Positions 61,637 through 64,000 of a stretch of DNA of 64,000 bases are shown piece by piece (position 1 is the first letter of the stretch; the number at the start of each line of letters is the position of its first letter). The DNA is from Noviherbaspirillum sp. UKPF54 (GTDB taxonomy: Bacteria; Pseudomonadota; Gammaproteobacteria; Burkholderiales; Burkholderiaceae_D). The notes under the pieces are model-generated. The model worked only from the letters and a program-made list of their open reading frames with translations, ran no database searches and was not told where the DNA came from. The position numbers were made by a program, and so were the translations under genes. Where the stretch lies: NCBI RefSeq assembly GCF_007874125.1, contig NZ_CP040128.1:62001-126000 (forward strand). The letters run 5' to 3'.

Positions 61637-63445
61637 GTGGCAATTTTCGGCTTTGACTTTGGGACGACGAACAGTCTGGCGTCTGTCGTGATTGGCGATA
61701 CAGTTTTGACTTTTTTGGACAATGACCAGCCGATACCTTCGGTGGTGAGTTTTGAGGGAGGCAAGGTTGAAGTGGGACGCAAGGCGCGCGACAAGCTGAC
61801 GAGTGCTGGCCTGGGCGTTCAGGGCAGCACGGTGCGCTCACCCAAATCTCTGCTGGGAAAAGACGAACTCATCATCGACGGTGTAAGGCGAGACCCAGTC
61901 CAGATGGTCGAGTATGTGCTGGAATACGTCCGTCGCTTTGTGTTACAGAACAAGGCCGCTCGGGACTTGAAGATGGACCGGGTGGTCGCCACAATCCCGG
62001 TCAACATGGAGGGGCGGCGTCGGGCCTTGCTGAGGCAAGCTTTCCGCCAGGCTGGCATGAATGTGGTCCAGTTTGTTCACGAGCCGCTGGCGGCCCTGTA
62101 CGGATTTCTCAGGTCTTCGGAAAACGGCAATGACCTGGTCAAACGATTTAACGGGAAGCTCTTGCTGGTTTTCGACTGGGGTGGCGGCACGCTGGACCTC
62201 ACCCTATGCCGTGTGCTGGATGGCTTGCTCGTCCAGGTGGCAAACGACGGTACTGACGATGTCGGTGGTGATGTTTTCGACGAAGAGCTACGCAATGAGG
62301 TGGAGAAGCGCTCTAGAGCCGCACGGGGCTTTGGAGATGACGTTGAGTTGCTGCCAGACGCACGCAAGCGCCTTCTACACGCCTGTGAGCAGGCAAAGAT
62401 TAGTTTGAGCGGACGTGGTACCTGGAATGTCTACGTCGAGCATTACTACGACGTTGACGGCGACTCTGACTTGGAGGTGAAGCTCTCAAGAGATGACCTG
62501 GATAGCATCGTTGGCCACCTTGTGCGCAAAGGGGTCGCTCGCATTGAGCGTCTCCTAGAACGTGAGGGATACTCAACGGCGTCGGTTGAGTTATGCCTGG
62601 CCACCGGTGGCATGGTCAACATGCCCCTGGTAAAGAACCGGTTAGACGAGCTGTTCGGCCCTGGTCGTGTACATGTTTCTAAGCGCAGCGCCTCGGCCAT
62701 TGCTGAAGGCGCGGCATGGGTTGCGCACGATGAGGCACGATTGCACTTGGCCAAGAATGTTGAATTGGTGATGGCGCGGAATGCGTACGTTCCTTTGCTT
62801 ACCGCTGGGGTCGAGATGCCTCTGGAACGAGAAATCCGACAAGAGCGCTTCTCGCTCTACTGCGTGGACCCTTCTGATGGCTTCGGCAAATTCAGTCTGG
62901 TGAGTCCTCATCGCCCAGGCCCACGAGTCTTGCCAGACGACCCGCGCCGCCCACTGAGCCACATGTTGCTGAAGGTAGATGGCAAAGCTCAGCCCTTCCG
63001 CGAACGCCTGGAGCTGCAGGTCACCATGAGCGAAGATTTAGTCTTGACGGCCGAAGCCTGGTCCTTGAACCAGAAAGGGCGAGCTGCAGCTGAAGTCCAC
63101 GACCTGGAATTTGCCTTGGCCACCCCAGGGACCAAGGGTGGTTGGTTGAAGGCTAGGACATTTGAAGCAGTCGACAGTGACGGTTCGCAATACGAGCAAG
63201 GCGGCCTAGCGCTCCGCTCAAACTTGGCGAACAGGGAGGACTTGAGCCTTGTACCGGGGGAGGTCCTCTACGGCATCAACCCGTTTTACTTCCGACGCGA
63301 ACAGTGCCCGCCACAAGTACAGGTGGACGAGCACCTCTACTATCAGCCCTGTTCCATTTGTAGACGCGCATCCAACGACCCGCTATGCCGCTGCGCAAGT
63401 ACGCCACAACGGCCGCCACATACCGATATGAGGTCGCAAGCATGA
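61637..63445 (+). CDS. Hsp70-family ATPase in the BREX operon
   Basis: 602 residues, GTG 61637 with AAGGAGGGG at ideal spacing. All actin-fold ATP motifs are present: VAIFGFDFGTTNSLASVV (phosphate 1), LVFDWGGGTLDLTLC (phosphate 2) and CLATGGMVNMPLVKNRL (adenosine). The substrate-binding part is shorter and different from DnaK, and the C-terminus ends with a possible metal site (CSICRRASNDPLCRCAS). It is a diverged Hsp70 specialised for this locus, not housekeeping DnaK. It overlaps pglZ by ATGA. It likely remodels or senses a complex built by the other BREX proteins; this is inference. Confidence 0.9.
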   Translation: MAIFGFDFGTTNSLASVVIGDTVLTFLDNDQPIPSVVSFEGGKVEVGRKARDKLTSAGLGVQGSTVRSPKSLLGKDELIIDGVRRDPVQMVEYVLEYVRRFVLQNKAARDLKMDRVVATIPVNMEGRRRALLRQAFRQAGMNVVQFVHEPLAALYGFLRSSENGNDLVKRFNGKLLLVFDWGGGTLDLTLCRVLDGLLVQVANDGTDDVGGDVFDEELRNEVEKRSRAARGFGDDVELLPDARKRLLHACEQAKISLSGRGTWNVYVEHYYDVDGDSDLEVKLSRDDLDSIVGHLVRKGVARIERLLEREGYSTASVELCLATGGMVNMPLVKNRLDELFGPGRVHVSKRSASAIAEGAAWVAHDEARLHLAKNVELVMARNAYVPLLTAGVEMPLEREIRQERFSLYCVDPSDGFGKFSLVSPHRPGPRVLPDDPRRPLSHMLLKVDGKAQPFRERLELQVTMSEDLVLTAEAWSLNQKGRAAAEVHDLEFALATPGTKGGWLKARTFEAVDSDGSQYEQGGLALRSNLANREDLSLVPGEVLYGINPFYFRREQCPPQVQVDEHLYYQPCSICRRASNDPLCRCASTPQRPPHTDMRSQA

Positions 63446-64000
63446 CAGGGACCGTGCTGACGCGTTTGTCCGAAGCACTGAACAAGGCTGCGGCGGGGAA
63501 CAGCCATGCTGCCGTTCCGGCCGCGGCCATCCTTTGGACCGACAAGGAGCGTCTTTGGGAAAGTGCGTTGCCGCGATTGCTCGAAGCCATCCCACAATTA
63601 TTGGTCTTGGGCACTTTCGCATCAGACGCCCGTAGTGGCCCTGCTATCTGGTTGAAATGCGCGATTGCAAAGACGGTTGGCGATTTGCCACCAAGCGTGG
63701 TGCCGGTCATCTACATGCCGGGTATAAGCCGGGCTGACCTGCGCGCTATCGAAAGTTGCCCGCGCGACCTACAGCCCCTGGCTGAGCTGCAATACCGCGG
63801 TGTTTTCTGGAGTCAGGCAAACAGCAAAGACTGGACTCTGAACGCCTTTTTATCCTCTAAGAATGGTGGGCTTGGCCTAGATATCGCGCAGGATAAGACG
63901 ACGCAAGAGGCGCTTGCACAGGCCTTGGCGGCCGGCGTGCTTCTAGAGCGCACAGTGGATGAGCTCATGGGGCGTCAAATTAATGCCGAGTGGTTGTACA
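63442..64000 (+). CDS. pglZ: BREX phosphatase-superfamily protein PglZ (3' end beyond window)
   Basis: The 186 visible residues start MTGTVLTRLSEALNKAAAGN and contain ILWTDKERLWESALPRLLEA, VPVIYMPGISRADLRAIESC, LQYRGVFWSQANSKDWTLNA and GGLGLDIAQDKTTQEALAQA, the N-terminal block of a PglZ form that I associate with BREX types other than type 1. The alkaline-phosphatase-like catalytic domain lies outside the window. Overlap with the Hsp70 gene shows that the extra genes belong to the same transcript. PglZ is a core BREX component; it confirms the locus type. Confidence 0.85.
   Translation, partial: MTGTVLTRLSEALNKAAAGNSHAAVPAAAILWTDKERLWESALPRLLEAIPQLLVLGTFASDARSGPAIWLKCAIAKTVGDLPPSVVPVIYMPGISRADLRAIESCPRDLQPLAELQYRGVFWSQANSKDWTLNAFLSSKNGGLGLDIAQDKTTQEALAQALAAGVLLERTVDELMGRQINAEWLY

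Overview
The window is most likely from the chromosome of a betaproteobacterium in the Burkholderiales, probably Oxalobacteraceae-like. The basis is the gene content and protein style: nirB-nirD-nasA with a NarK-type transporter, the rpsU-yqeY-dnaG-rpoD block, and a very long RpoD with a Lys/Ala-rich N-terminus. This assignment is inference; no 16S gene is present.

Two parts are clearly different. Positions 1 to about 18,300 are core chromosome: nitrate/nitrite assimilation (narK-type, nirB, nirD, nasA, a ybiB-like gene, cobA for siroheme), a cation/proton antiporter, a YbdK-type ligase, a flavoprotein, then rpsU-yqeY-dnaG-rpoD, ended by a strong terminator and a tRNA-Ile2(CAT). Everything from the 3' end of that tRNA to the right edge (about 45.7 kb) looks like one accessory island or several stacked ones. 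Genes there are small, lower in GC, often unrecognised, sometimes broken, and separated by structured noncoding DNA. No integrase is visible, so the other end must lie outside the window.

Layout of the island. 18.4-20.4 kb: four small minus-strand genes, beginning with a histone-H1-like tail protein; two of them carry near-identical terminators. 20.5-22.4 kb: a structured intergenic region and an unknown 361-residue protein. 22.5-25.7 kb: a membrane GGDEF protein, then a LexA-box-controlled umuDC pair. 25.8-33.1 kb: a stand-alone FtsZ-like GTPase domain, a possible uracil-glycosylase-fold protein, a frameshifted ImmA/IrrE peptidase, a HIT-HNH pair, and a UvrD-type helicase with an embedded nuclease domain and a zinc finger. 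33.1-38.8 kb: small exported proteins, a DnaQ-like exonuclease, and a tightly overlapping four-gene operon (unknown, HAD phosphatase, 3'-5' exoribonuclease, zinc ribbon). 39.1-41.9 kb: a vWA/kinase/PP2C triad of the TerY-P type. 42.4-47.4 kb: a partially duplicated gene, an unknown protein, a SHOCT lipoprotein, and about 1.9 kb of highly structured DNA without a convincing gene, containing or flanked by copies of a TTTCAAyGTTGAAA palindrome. 47.4-50.4 kb: a frameshifted XRE regulator, then a plasmid-type replication module (four 20-bp iterons, DnaA-like boxes, a TrfA-like initiator and an excisionase-like HTH protein). 50.7 kb to the edge: a BREX phage-defence operon (RHH regulator, brxA-like, brxB, brxC, pglX, three extra genes, start of pglZ).

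The most interesting part is the BREX operon. Between pglX and pglZ it carries a C2H2-finger protein, a coiled-coil protein and an Hsp70-family ATPase, all translationally coupled to their neighbours (spacing of -4 to +4 nt). This suggests a chaperone-like submodule working with the BREX methylation and exclusion machinery. The FtsZ-like gene, the four-gene RNA-processing-like operon and the 45.9-47.2 kb structured region are the other leading candidates for undescribed biology.
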